Assembly (NCBI GenBank): GCA_900766915.1
Contig: CAAFXE010000363.1
Coordinates: 1-30,728 of the forward strand
Length of the DNA stretch: 30,728 nt
Source: Lachnospiraceae bacterium
Lineage (GTDB): Bacteria > Bacillota > Clostridia > Lachnospirales > Lachnospiraceae
Direction of reading: 5' to 3'
Shown: in pieces, positions 7,457 to 15,435 of the stretch
Layout of the letters: each line of letters starts with the position of its first letter
Position numbering within the stretch: position 1 is the first letter of the stretch
Notes under the pieces: model-generated
What the model saw: only the letters and a program-made list of their open reading frames with translations
Databases searched by the model: none
Told to the model about the DNA's origin: nothing
Program-made: the position numbers and the translations under genes

Positions 7457-9319
7457 CTATTCTACGATTAATAATTCATCTCCGGCATGTACTTCGCCTT
7501 CTTTTACAAGCTCAATTTTGCTATAGTCTTCAGCATTTGTGACAACAACCATTGTCTCTGTCTTGTAACCGGCTTTTTGTACTGCTTCTCTGTCAAAAAC
7601 AACAAGTTTCTGCCCAGCTTTTACATGATCTCCCTGTTTTACAAAAGCTTCAAAATGTTTGCCATTTAATTCTACAGTATCAATACCGATATGGATCAAT
7701 ACCTGTACACCGTCCAAAGATTCAATTCCGACTGCGTGTCCGGTAGGAAATACCGCAGAAACAGTTCCCTCAAAAGGAGCTACAACCGTATTCTCCGTCG
7801 GAAAAATCACTGCACCTTTTCCCAATCCTTCACTGGCGAATGTCTCATCACTGGATTTGGATACAACTTCAGCTTTTCCGGAAACAGGTGCCACAAATTT
7901 GGCATTTTCGATAAGCGGAAGTTCATCAGCTGCTGCGCCTGCTTCTTCCTCAGTATTCTTTTCAAATTTAAAAGTAAGTACATATGTAATAATTGCTGTA
8001 GAAACAATTGTGATCGCAAGTGCAATCAGGATATTAAAGAAGTATTTCATAGTATCATCGCCAATGTACAGAAGAACTGCCGGAAGACCTGAAGAACCTG
8101 TTGCAAAACGGTGCGTATGTGTAAGACCCGCATATAAACCACCAAGTCCACCACCGATCATAGCAGCAATCAGAGGATATTTCTTAGGAAGGTTGACACC
8201 ATAAAGGATCGGCTCTGTGATACCCATGTATGCGGTAACTGAACCAGATGCTGCTGTCTGACGGATTCTACTGTCTTTGGTGCGTAAAGCAACTACTAAA
8301 CCTGCAGTTGCCTGTGCCATGTTAGAGCATACACATCCAGGTCCAAAAATGGAATCATATCCAAGCTCTGCCATCTGCATAACCCCAAGAGGTGCAACTC
8401 CATTATGCAAACCAAACATAACCATGACAGGTAAAAATCCACCAATCAGAACCGCAGGTGCCCAGCTTGCATTTGTGCTCAGGAAAGTGAAAAATTGTGC
8501 AAGGTAACCACCAACGATGGAACCAAGAGGTCCTAAACACGAAAATGCTAATGGACCCATTACCAGGAAGGTTAACATTGGAACGAATACGAGTTCAACG
8601 GACTTCGGTGTAATCTTACGAATGAATTTTTCAACATAGGACTGTACGAAAACCACCAGAACAATTGGAATGACACTGCTTCCATAGCCAACTAACTTAA
8701 AAGGTACTACATTGAAGAAATTGATAGCTTCCCCTGCAGAAACAAATGCTGTCCAGTTGGGATGAAGCATCATACATGCGATGCCTGCTGCAAGAATTGG
8801 ATTACATTTCAATTTTTTTGCTTCGCAGAATGCGATTAAAATCGGCAGAAAATAAAATACGCCGTCTGCAAAAATATTCATCATAGCGTAAGTCTGTGAA
8901 GTATTGTCGATTACCTTAAATACAACCAGTAAAGCCATAACAGCTTTCACCATACCTGCTCCGGATAATGCCGGGATGATTGGCTGGAAAGTTCCTGCAA
9001 TAAAGGAAATAACCGTGTTGAAGATGCTCTGTTTTTCAGCCGGCTGGTTTGCAGCAGCATTTTTTTTGATATCACAGAGAGGTTCAACCTCTTCAAATAC
9101 ATCTGCCACATGAGTTCCGATTACCACCTGATAAACACCTGCATTGCTGAGGACTCTTACAACTCCGTCTGTTGCTTCCAATGCTGCTTTGTCTGCTTTT
9201 GATTCATCTGCCAGGGAAAAACGCAGTCTTGTCTGACAATGGTAAACATTTGTGATATTTTCTTTGCCGCCAACGTTCTTTACAATAGCCTTGGCAAGTT
9301 CTGTATACTTTTTGCTCAT
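7457..9319 (-). CDS. bglF: PTS beta-glucoside transporter, EIIBCA
   Basis: A membrane permease that imports and phosphorylates beta-glucosides. It has 620 residues in B-C-A order. EIIB is at the N-terminus with the phosphorylated cysteine at residue 28 (NVYHCQTRLRFS). A long hydrophobic EIIC follows, with GITEPILYGVNLP typical of the glucose/glucoside superfamily. EIIA is at the C-terminus, with its active histidine in VLIHIGIDTVELNG. The frame is open further upstream, but the ATG at 9319 has GGAGGG nearby and begins MSKKYTELAKAIVKNVGG, the usual family start. No BglG antiterminator or RAT-like leader is nearby; control is more likely through the RpiR gene upstream. First gene of the operon. 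Confidence 0.95.
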   Translation of the reverse strand: MSKKYTELAKAIVKNVGGKENITNVYHCQTRLRFSLADESKADKAALEATDGVVRVLSNAGVYQVVIGTHVADVFEEVEPLCDIKKNAAANQPAEKQSIFNTVISFIAGTFQPIIPALSGAGMVKAVMALLVVFKVIDNTSQTYAMMNIFADGVFYFLPILIAFCEAKKLKCNPILAAGIACMMLHPNWTAFVSAGEAINFFNVVPFKLVGYGSSVIPIVLVVFVQSYVEKFIRKITPKSVELVFVPMLTFLVMGPLAFSCLGPLGSIVGGYLAQFFTFLSTNASWAPAVLIGGFLPVMVMFGLHNGVAPLGVMQMAELGYDSIFGPGCVCSNMAQATAGLVVALRTKDSRIRQTAASGSVTAYMGITEPILYGVNLPKKYPLIAAMIGGGLGGLYAGLTHTHRFATGSSGLPAVLLYIGDDTMKYFFNILIALAITIVSTAIITYVLTFKFEKNTEEEAGAAADELPLIENAKFVAPVSGKAEVVSKSSDETFASEGLGKGAVIFPTENTVVAPFEGTVSAVFPTGHAVGIESLDGVQVLIHIGIDTVELNGKHFEAFVKQGDHVKAGQKLVVFDREAVQKAGYKTETMVVVTNAEDYSKIELVKEGEVHAGDELLIVE

Positions 9320-9392
9320 AGTATCCCTCCATCTTATTTGTAAAAAATTATGATTTCGTTCGGGAGGCGCCTTCCCTCTGTTTTGTGATTTC

Positions 9393-9421
9393 ACTTTATC
9401 ATCTAAATTTTCACTTATCAA
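9393..9421 (-). promoter_or_regulatory. Promoter of the beta-glucoside operon
   Basis: On the minus strand a TTGATA -35 (9421-9416) is followed 17 bases later by TAAAGT as -10 (9398-9393), about 75 bases before the PTS start codon. The two elements sit in a loose direct repeat, TGATAAGTGAAAAT and TGATAAAGTGAAAT. Predicted by eye only. Confidence 0.55.
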
Positions 9422-9437
9422 TATCCCTGAACGATTA

Positions 9438-9452
9438 TGAAACATAGTTTCA
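9438..9452. promoter_or_regulatory. Candidate RpiR operator, perfect palindrome
   Basis: TGAAAC-ATA-GTTTCA is a perfect inverted repeat ending 17 bases upstream of the -35 of the PTS promoter. RpiR-family proteins commonly bind TGAAA-n-TTTCA type palindromes, and an RpiR gene lies just upstream. A site above the -35 fits activation better than repression, as for the RpiR-family activator GlvR of Bacillus (inference). Confidence 0.5.
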
Positions 9453-9482
9453 AAGATAATGATTTTATCCTGCTATTTTGTG

Positions 9483-9524
9483 AAAAAAGACGAAAACCGA
9501 AGGCTTCTGCCTCCGGTTTTCGTC
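9483..9524 (-). terminator. Rho-independent terminator of the RpiR gene
   Basis: GACGAAAACCG(g)AGGC pairs with GCCT(t)CGGTTTTCGTC around a four-base loop, followed on the minus strand by TTTTTT. It starts 8 bases after the regulator's stop codon, so the regulator is transcribed separately from the PTS operon. Confidence 0.85.
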
Positions 9525-9531
9525 ATACATC

Positions 9532-10419
9532 CTATGGTTCTTTTATATTTTGTGTATCCGTATACCTTTCCTTCTCAAGAGTTTTTGCATTATTTACCTT
9601 AAACTGTAAATTTTTATCGTAATTTCTTGAAAAACAGCAGGAAAATAACACATTTAAAATAAAATTCAAAGATTCCTCTGTGGAAAAATTTGCAATCTTT
9701 GAATACAGTCTCTCCTTTGTAGACATAGAGAATACAATATCTACTGCACTACGGATATAGTTATCACCGCCACTCGTAATTCCGATCATCGGCACTCCCT
9801 GTCTTTTCAGTAATGGGATGCGTTGCATAGGATCAACATTTTGGTTATTACCGGCATAAGAAATAATAATGGCGCAATCCTCCCTTGTCAGATTTCTGGT
9901 CATCAAACCAGTTTCACCCGGTCTGCAGCAGACTGCATCTTTACCGATCGTCATCATCTTTCTGCAGAATAACTGACCAAGATAAATATGCGGACTAAGG
10001 CCATAGATCACGATCCTTCTGGCATTCACCAGAAGGTCTGTTGCCTTTTTCAACTGCACATAATTCAGATTATCTGCCGTATCCTGAAGCGACTCAATCT
10101 GTAGTTCGAGAATATTCTGTACAATTTTCTGAGGCCCATCTTTTCTTTCAAACGGATAGTTTGCATCGATATCTTTCTCGTGCTTCTCTTCATACTGCAA
10201 TTCTTTCTCAAAATCCACCATAAAATCTTTCCATCCCTCATAGCCAAGTGCCTTTGCAAAACGCACCACTGTCGCCTTGGATGTATATGTATGTTCGGCG
10301 ATCTGAGATATTGTATATTTGTGAAGTTCCTTTCGCTCTTCCAAAACAAACTCTGCAATATTGGCTTTTGCATCATTGCTTTTTATCATAGCCTCTTCTA
10401 TTCTCTGAAATAAAAACAT
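9532..10419 (-). CDS. MurR/RpiR family transcriptional regulator
   Basis: A 295-residue sugar-phosphate-responsive regulator. The N-terminal RpiR HTH spans about residues 1-75, including YTISQIAEHTYTSKATVVRFAKALGYEGWKDF. A SIS sugar-phosphate-binding domain fills about 120-245: RIVIYGLSPHIYLGQLFCRKM and CAIIISYAGNNQNVDPMQRIPLLKRQGVPMIGIT. GGGAGG and AAGGGG precede the ATG. It is transcribed alone and ends in its own terminator just before the beta-glucoside PTS promoter, so it is the probable local regulator, with a phosphorylated sugar as likely effector. The C-terminal tail after about residue 270 is polar and unremarkable. Confidence 0.93.
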   Translation of the reverse strand: MFLFQRIEEAMIKSNDAKANIAEFVLEERKELHKYTISQIAEHTYTSKATVVRFAKALGYEGWKDFMVDFEKELQYEEKHEKDIDANYPFERKDGPQKIVQNILELQIESLQDTADNLNYVQLKKATDLLVNARRIVIYGLSPHIYLGQLFCRKMMTIGKDAVCCRPGETGLMTRNLTREDCAIIISYAGNNQNVDPMQRIPLLKRQGVPMIGITSGGDNYIRSAVDIVFSMSTKERLYSKIANFSTEESLNFILNVLFSCCFSRNYDKNLQFKVNNAKTLEKERYTDTQNIKEP

Positions 10420-10463
10420 ACCCCTTCCTCCCTTGTCCTGGAAAACCTGTTTCTTAATGACTT

Positions 10464-10472
10464 ATTTTACCA
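10464..10472 (-). promoter_or_regulatory. Possible extended -10 promoter of the RpiR gene
   Basis: On the minus strand TGGTAAAAT forms an extended -10 (TGn plus TAAAAT) about 45 bases before the regulator's ATG. No convincing -35 is visible. The rest of 10420-10526, between regulator and MATE gene, shows no gene and no strong terminator. Confidence 0.35.
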
Positions 10473-10526
10473 TACAATCAAAGGAAAGCATATCTCTATT
10501 AACAGAATGTCTTACGGTCTGGCATC

Positions 10527-11867
10527 TTAGATAACATGGAAATTTTTCCACTTGCCGGACTTCTGTCTCCAGATAAAAATCACCGCACGAATGATCCAAT
10601 CACAGACCATTGCGATTGCTATGCCAATGACACCCATTTGCAGTGTAATTCCCAACAGGTAGGACAAAAGCAGGCGTACTGCGATCGTGGAAATAACAGA
10701 TACATACATTGTGAATTTCACATCTCCTGCCGCCCGAAGCCCGTTACTTAGAGCACCGGAGAACGGAAATGCGACTGCATTAAACAGATTATGAATCAGT
10801 ACCAGCCACATCACAAGCTGTTTAGTTTCCGGTTCCAGGGCATAAAGGCTCAGAAAAGCCGGAGTTAACAGAAAAATCAGAAGATTCCATGCAGAGGAAA
10901 TCAGAAGTGTGATCTTCGTCAGCTTCTTAAAATAATTATCTGCCGCCCTGGTATCTCCATTTCCCATGCATTGCCCGATCACCGTGATAAACACCGGCCC
11001 CATGGAAACACCGGCCAGTGCCGCCAGCGACCAGATGCTTTGTGCCACACCATTTGCGGCAATCTGATAAGTACCAAACAGTGCTACTATGCTGCTCAAA
11101 GCAACCTTCACCAACTGAAAAACACCGTTTTCCAATCCGTTTGGGATGGCGATGTTCAAAATTTGCTTCATCAGGCTTCCATTCCACCGGAAAATCCATC
11201 TGAAACGGTATACAATCTTATGTTTTTCCTGGAAGCACAGCCATGTAATTACCACTGCGGAAAAGGTGCGGGCAATCAGAGAGGGGTATGCCACGCCCGC
11301 CACACCTGCCTTCAGGACGAATACGCCGATCACATTTCCAATCACATTGATGATATTGGATGCTACGGATAGATACATCGTTACACTCGTCTTGCCAATG
11401 CTGCGAAACAGTGCTGCACCGGAATTATAGATAGCCAATGCCGGATAGGAATAGGCAGAAATCCGCAGATAAAGAATACAAGCCTCCATGACATCCTTCT
11501 CTACTTTTCCAAACATCAACCCAAGCATTTTCTCATTCCCAAGGAGTACAAACACCGAGAGTATCACGGAAAATACTGTGGAAAAGGACAGAAGCTGGCT
11601 GGCAGATTCTCCGGCATCCTCTGCTGAGTGTTTTCCAATATACTGACTGATTACGACTGCCCCGCCGGAAGCCAATGCCGTAAACAGATAAATGAAAATG
11701 GTGTTAAACTGATTCACCAAAGAAACCCCTGATACCGCCGCTTCTCCGGCATAGCTTACGATCAGGGTGTCTGCCAGTCCCACAAGCATCACCAGAAGCT
11801 GTTCTAAAAACAGGGGAATTATCATTGCCCTCAAACTCTTATTTGAGAACAGAGCGGTTTGTTTCAT
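10527..11867 (-). CDS. MATE family multidrug/metabolite efflux protein
   Basis: A 446-residue integral membrane exporter with the expected twelve hydrophobic segments in two MatE halves. The first begins SLRAMIIPLFLEQLLVMLVGLADTLIVSYAGEAAVSGVSLVNQ, a typical MATE start. The second, beginning near LMKQILNIAIPNGLENGVFQLVKVALSSIVALFG, repeats the pattern. AAAGGA lies 10 bases before the ATG. It is the last gene of the aldo/keto reductase-DUF362-flavodoxin operon, 20 bases after the flavodoxin stop, so it may export a product or toxic substrate of those oxidoreductases (inference). The substrate cannot be told from sequence. It is not close in sequence to the second MATE gene at 23876-25246. Confidence 0.93.
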   Translation of the reverse strand: MKQTALFSNKSLRAMIIPLFLEQLLVMLVGLADTLIVSYAGEAAVSGVSLVNQFNTIFIYLFTALASGGAVVISQYIGKHSAEDAGESASQLLSFSTVFSVILSVFVLLGNEKMLGLMFGKVEKDVMEACILYLRISAYSYPALAIYNSGAALFRSIGKTSVTMYLSVASNIINVIGNVIGVFVLKAGVAGVAYPSLIARTFSAVVITWLCFQEKHKIVYRFRWIFRWNGSLMKQILNIAIPNGLENGVFQLVKVALSSIVALFGTYQIAANGVAQSIWSLAALAGVSMGPVFITVIGQCMGNGDTRAADNYFKKLTKITLLISSAWNLLIFLLTPAFLSLYALEPETKQLVMWLVLIHNLFNAVAFPFSGALSNGLRAAGDVKFTMYVSVISTIAVRLLLSYLLGITLQMGVIGIAIAMVCDWIIRAVIFIWRQKSGKWKNFHVI

Positions 11868-11887
11868 AAGTCATCTGTCCTTTCGCA

Positions 11888-12370
11888 TTATTTCGATAGA
11901 CCGAGACTGTTTACCCAATCCGTAAGTGCTTTGTCGAATACGCCGTTCACCATCTTTCCGGATTTCCAGTTCGCATTCGGGCAAAGCTTCTTCAGTTCAT
12001 CCACCGTTCCTCCCATGCCACTGCCGCCGGAGGTGGCAAAAGGCACCAATACCTTGCCTGAAAAGTCGTAGCTTTCCACAAAAGTATTGATAATGCGTGG
12101 TGAAACATACCACCAGATGGGAAACCCAATAAACACCGTGTCGTAGTCCGCCATATTGGACATCCTTTCGGAAATCTCTGGGCGAGAGGACGGATCATTC
12201 ATTTCCACACTGCTGCGACTTTTTTTGTCCATCCAATTCAGGTCAGCATTGGTATAGGGAACAGCTGGCTTAATCTCAAACAGTTCTGCACCTGCAACCT
12301 TTGCCAAACGCTCTGCGGCCTTTTTTGTCGTGCCGCTTGCAGAAAAATAGGCTACTAATTTCTTACTCAT
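11888..12370 (-). CDS. Flavodoxin family protein
   Basis: A 160-residue FMN-binding electron carrier. The N-terminal phosphate loop is LVAYFSASGTTKKAAERLA. The middle segment DTVFIGFPIWWYVSPRIINTF and the later VPFATSGGSGMGGT are characteristic of the short flavodoxin-like proteins found beside aldo/keto reductases in Clostridia. AAGGAGAG stands 5 bases before the ATG. It follows the DUF362 locus by 47 bases and precedes the MATE gene by 20 bases. It probably supplies low-potential electrons to a partner encoded in the same operon; the partner is not known. Confidence 0.92.
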   Translation of the reverse strand: MSKKLVAYFSASGTTKKAAERLAKVAGAELFEIKPAVPYTNADLNWMDKKSRSSVEMNDPSSRPEISERMSNMADYDTVFIGFPIWWYVSPRIINTFVESYDFSGKVLVPFATSGGSGMGGTVDELKKLCPNANWKSGKMVNGVFDKALTDWVNSLGLSK

Positions 12371-12417
12371 TTATTCTCTCCTTAATTTTCTTGATGATTT
12401 TATTGTATCCTGCTCCT

Positions 12418-13286
12418 TCAAAGCAAAATCAACTGATACTTCCTGTTTCCCAGACCAAGTTCAGCAGCGGCTTCTATCGTGTGCATTCCATTCCTGCTCT
12501 CCACGCGTTCCATAAAATGTTCCTTTCCCGGATCGTCAGACTGATAAATCAGGTCAATACACGCCTGATCCACTGCTACCGGGTCAACACCTGCTACTAC
12601 GCCGATATCCTTCATACACGGATCTTCAGCTACCGCGCAGCAGTCACAATCCACAGACAAGTTGCACATCACATTAATATAGGCGATTTTCCTTTAAAAT
12701 ATTCTGCCACAGCCCATGCCGCATCCGCCATCGCTTCCAGAAATCTATCCTGCTCTGTATTCCACATTTTTTCAGGCTCTCCGGCACCGTGAATATAAGC
12801 CTTACCAAAAGAAGATGCACATCCAATGGAAAGCTGCTTTAAGGCTCCGCCGTATCCACCCATCGGATGTCCCTTAAAATGAGACAGCACCAGCATAGAA
12901 TCATAGCTACTCATGTGCGTTCCTACATAGTCCGTCTTAATCTGATGTCCGGTTGGAATTGCAAGCTGCATATCCGGTTCTTCCGAATCCATGATATCCA
13001 CATCAAAATAATTACTCCATCCGTGAGCTTTCATTAACGCCTCGTGCTTTTTTGTTGTATCCCTTTCTCCCGGATAGGCCGTATTACATTCCACTACCGT
13101 ACCGTGAAGATAATCAATCATCGGTTTTACAAATTCCGGTTTCATATAGTTCTGATTGCCCGCTTCCCCGGAATGAAGTTTTACCGCAACCTTTCCCGGC
13201 AGTGAAATATTCAGTGCCTTGTAAATCTTAATCAGATTTTCTGATGTAATCTCCCTCATAAAATATACCTTTGATTGTTCCATCAT
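12418..13286 (-). pseudogene. DUF362 domain protein, split by a one-base frameshift
   Basis: Two overlapping frames make one DUF362-type protein. The first (13286-12669) starts MMEQSKVYFMREI and runs to VAEYFKGKSPILM, then stops. The second (12672-12418) continues MCNLSVDCDCCAVAEDPCMKDIGVVAGVDPVAVDQACID, the family's usual C-terminus. Adding one A to the AAAA run (plus-strand T at 12687-12690) restores GKIAYINVMCNLSVDCDCC across the join, so a one-base deletion, real or a sequencing error, explains the break. The intact form would have about 290 residues. It is a short member with no ferredoxin-like CxxCxxC cluster between the halves, though the Cys-rich SVDCDCC motif remains. The family's function is not established. 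It lies between an aldo/keto reductase and a flavodoxin. Confidence 0.8.
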
Positions 13287-13381
13287 TTTATCTTCTTTCC
13301 TCTAAATCAAATTTTCTATTCGGACACTTCTCCTGATGTTTGAATTTTATGTCGGAGACTGGATAGCTTTCTGAAGATTTT

Positions 13382-14461
13382 CTATCTGCCTGATGACATA
13401 ATACTCCAATCCTGAACGGATACTTCTGCCATTGTCCGCAACTTTGCAATATCCTTATCAGTACGATTTCCGTAAATTTCAATATGTGAAAGTGCCCACT
13501 CAATCTTACAGAATTCTTCTTCTGTCAAATTCACTGTAGCTGCACCAAAATTCTCTTTCAACCGTTCTTCTTTTCTCATACCGGGGATAGGAACAACAAA
13601 ACTGTACTTATGCAGCATCCACGCAAGGGAAATTTGTGCGGGGGTTGCGTTCTTTTGCTCTGCAAACCTCCGCAACATGAGTAATAGCGGCTGATTAGCC
13701 TCCATATTCTCCGGTGCAAAGCGGGTAATCACACGGCGGACATCATCTCCGGTATATACATCTGTTTTCTGATATTTGCCGCTCAAAAAACCGCTTGCCA
13801 TTGGAGAAAACGCCACAAAGCCAATTCCCAGTTCTCCGCAGGTGGGAATAACATCTTTTTCAAACATTCTCTCCATCATGGAATATTCGCTTTGCACGGC
13901 TGAAAGAGGCGTTACCGTGTTGGCGCGCCGAATTTCTTCTGCGGTTGTCATGGACTGCCCCCAGCCACGGATTTTTCCCTTTTGAATGAGTTTCCCCATA
14001 ATCCCGGCAACCTCCTCCGGCGGGACACCCGCTTCATTCCTGTGCTGGTAATACAAATCCACATAGTCTGTGCGGAGGCGTTTCAGAGAAGCGTCAAGGC
14101 GGTTCTCTATTTGTTGTTCAATGTTTTCGCAGCTGTATAAATGCAGTTTCGTGGCAATCGTAACTTTGCCGCGGATTGAATTCAGTGCTTCACCCACCAG
14201 TTCCTCATTGGCTCCTTCTCCATAGCTCTCTGCTGTGTCAAAATGCGTACAGCCCATTTCATAGGCCATACGAATGAGCCGGATTGCGTTCTCTTTTGGG
14301 GGTAATGCTCCGTAGCCATGAGAAAACCCCATACAGCCGTAGCCGATCTCTGACACCTCAATATTTCGTAATTTCCTTATTTTCATTCTTCCTGATCCCC
14401 CCTTTGCTGCGTCTTGCGTGATACTGACGCTTTCCTCTGCATACATGTTTTCATCGTACAT
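13382..14461 (-). CDS. Aldo/keto reductase, YajO-like group
   Basis: An NADPH-dependent carbonyl reductase with a TIM-barrel fold. The core begins MKIRKLRNIEVSEIGYGCMGFSHGYG, and the catalytic tetrad is visible: Asp and Tyr in HFDTAESYGEG, Lys in TIATKLH and His in YYQHRNE. The cofactor-site region IPGMRKEERLKENFGA is near the C-terminus. Two starts compete. ATG at 14461 has an excellent AGAGGAG site directly after the previous gene's stop and adds a 25-residue polar extension. ATG at 14386 gives the usual family N-terminus, but its AGGAAG is very close. I give the longer form because of the ribosome-binding site. It is 9 bases from the other aldo/keto reductase and surely co-transcribed with it. 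Confidence 0.93.
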   Translation of the reverse strand: MYDENMYAEESVSITQDAAKGGSGRMKIRKLRNIEVSEIGYGCMGFSHGYGALPPKENAIRLIRMAYEMGCTHFDTAESYGEGANEELVGEALNSIRGKVTIATKLHLYSCENIEQQIENRLDASLKRLRTDYVDLYYQHRNEAGVPPEEVAGIMGKLIQKGKIRGWGQSMTTAEEIRRANTVTPLSAVQSEYSMMERMFEKDVIPTCGELGIGFVAFSPMASGFLSGKYQKTDVYTGDDVRRVITRFAPENMEANQPLLLMLRRFAEQKNATPAQISLAWMLHKYSFVVPIPGMRKEERLKENFGAATVNLTEEEFCKIEWALSHIEIYGNRTDKDIAKLRTMAEVSVQDWSIMSSGR

Positions 14462-14470
14462 TTTCTCCTC

Positions 14471-15304
14471 TTACCATTTCATGGCAGTCTCGACCATAGT
14501 GGGATCTTCGGGATTTCCAATCATGGGAACCGCCGTGTCCATTTTCACAAGCTGAGCCATTTCGTCTGCTGTAAGTTCAAAATCAAACACATCAAAGTTT
14601 TCTTTGATGCGTCCCTTGTGCACGGACTTCGGAATAACGATTACGCCACTCTGAATAAGAAACCTTAACGCAACCTGGGCGGCTGTCTTGCCGTGAGCCT
14701 TTGCAATTTCTACCAGAATGGGATTTTCAAACATTTCATTTTTTCGTCCCTGTCCCAAAGGGGCATAAGCCATGTGCCGAACACGATATTTTTCCAGCCA
14801 TCCATGTTCGGCACGGCGCTGGCAGAGCAAATGGGTTTCAATCTGATTCACAGCAGGGATAACCTGATTAAACTCAATCAAATCAATCAGGCGGTCAGGG
14901 TCGAAATTAGATACACCGATAGCCCGGATTTTTCTCTCTTGATACAGCTTTTCCAACTCCCTCCACGCGGCATAGTAGTTTCCAAAAGGCCAGTGGAGCA
15001 ACACCAGATCAAGATAACTGGTTTTAAGTTTCTTCAGTGACGCCTCCACAGTTTCGCGGGTGTTTTCATAGGAACGGAAGTTTACTTTGGTGACAATAAA
15101 CAATTCCTCACGGGGAATACCGCTTCTCACGATTGCGTTTCCAACCGCATCCTCATTCCCGTATGCTTCCGCTGTATCAATCATGCGATAGCCGCTGCGG
15201 AGCGCAGCCAAAACGCTTTCTTCACATTCTGCGCCACCCATCAGGAATGTGCCGAAGCCGAGCATCGGCATTTTCACGCCGTTGTTCAAAGTAATGTTAT
15301 TCAT
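14471..15304 (-). CDS. Aldo/keto reductase, 2,5-diketogluconate reductase-like
   Basis: A 277-residue NADPH-dependent reductase of the AKR5-like group. Motifs: MPMLGFGTFLM near the N-terminus, catalytic Asp and Tyr in MIDTAEAYGNE, Lys in IVTKVNF, His in LLHWPFGN, and the cofactor-binding IPKSVHKGRIKENFDVFDF. The YLDLVLLHWP and AIGVSNFDPDRL segments are typical. GGAGGG precedes the ATG at 15304. It is the first gene of an operon running down to the MATE gene at 10527, and faces a divergent LysR gene across 131 bases. It differs clearly from the adjoining reductase, so the pair is not a recent duplication. The natural substrate is unknown. Confidence 0.94.
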   Translation of the reverse strand: MNNITLNNGVKMPMLGFGTFLMGGAECEESVLAALRSGYRMIDTAEAYGNEDAVGNAIVRSGIPREELFIVTKVNFRSYENTRETVEASLKKLKTSYLDLVLLHWPFGNYYAAWRELEKLYQERKIRAIGVSNFDPDRLIDLIEFNQVIPAVNQIETHLLCQRRAEHGWLEKYRVRHMAYAPLGQGRKNEMFENPILVEIAKAHGKTAAQVALRFLIQSGVIVIPKSVHKGRIKENFDVFDFELTADEMAQLVKMDTAVPMIGNPEDPTMVETAMKW

Positions 15305-15343
15305 ACTGTACCCTCCATCTGATTTTTTTGCATGGATTTTCTA

Positions 15344-15349
15344 ATTGTA
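15344..15349 (-). promoter_or_regulatory. -10 of the aldo/keto reductase operon
   Basis: TACAAT on the minus strand lies 39 bases before the reductase ATG. The sequence 17 bases further upstream (an A-rich run) is a poor -35, and one arm of the LysR inverted repeat falls between. A weak -35 next to such a site fits a LysR-activated promoter. Confidence 0.4.
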
Positions 15350-15357
15350 CTGCAATG

Positions 15358-15399
15358 GTAACAGATTTTTTGCTTGCTTGAGAATCTCCAATCTGTTAC
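15358..15399. promoter_or_regulatory. Probable LysR operator, 10-bp inverted repeat
   Basis: GTAACAGATT (15358-15367) and AATCTGTTAC (15390-15399) form a perfect inverted repeat with 22 bases between, so the arm centres are 32 bp apart, about three helical turns. It lies in the divergent region between the reductase operon and the LysR gene, the normal place for a LysR-type binding site. Confidence 0.65.
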
Positions 15400-15405
15400 T
15401 ATAGT
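15378..15405 (+). promoter_or_regulatory. Promoter of the LysR gene
   Basis: TTGAGA (15378-15383) and TATAGT (15400-15405) are separated by 16 bases. The right arm of the inverted repeat occupies the spacer, which would allow autorepression, as is usual for LysR regulators. Confidence 0.45.
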
Positions 15406-15435
15406 TTTAACCGTCGGTTTATAGGAGGAATTGCT

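Noticed and set aside
10936..11372. Long frames antisense to or shifted within the MATE gene
   Set aside because: They are Cys/His-rich shadow translations of a membrane-protein gene with no independent start signals.
13288..13503. Minus-strand frame of 71 codons between the DUF362 locus and the aldo/keto reductase
   Set aside because: It overlaps the end of the reductase gene in another frame, has no family-like sequence and no ribosome-binding site worth noting.
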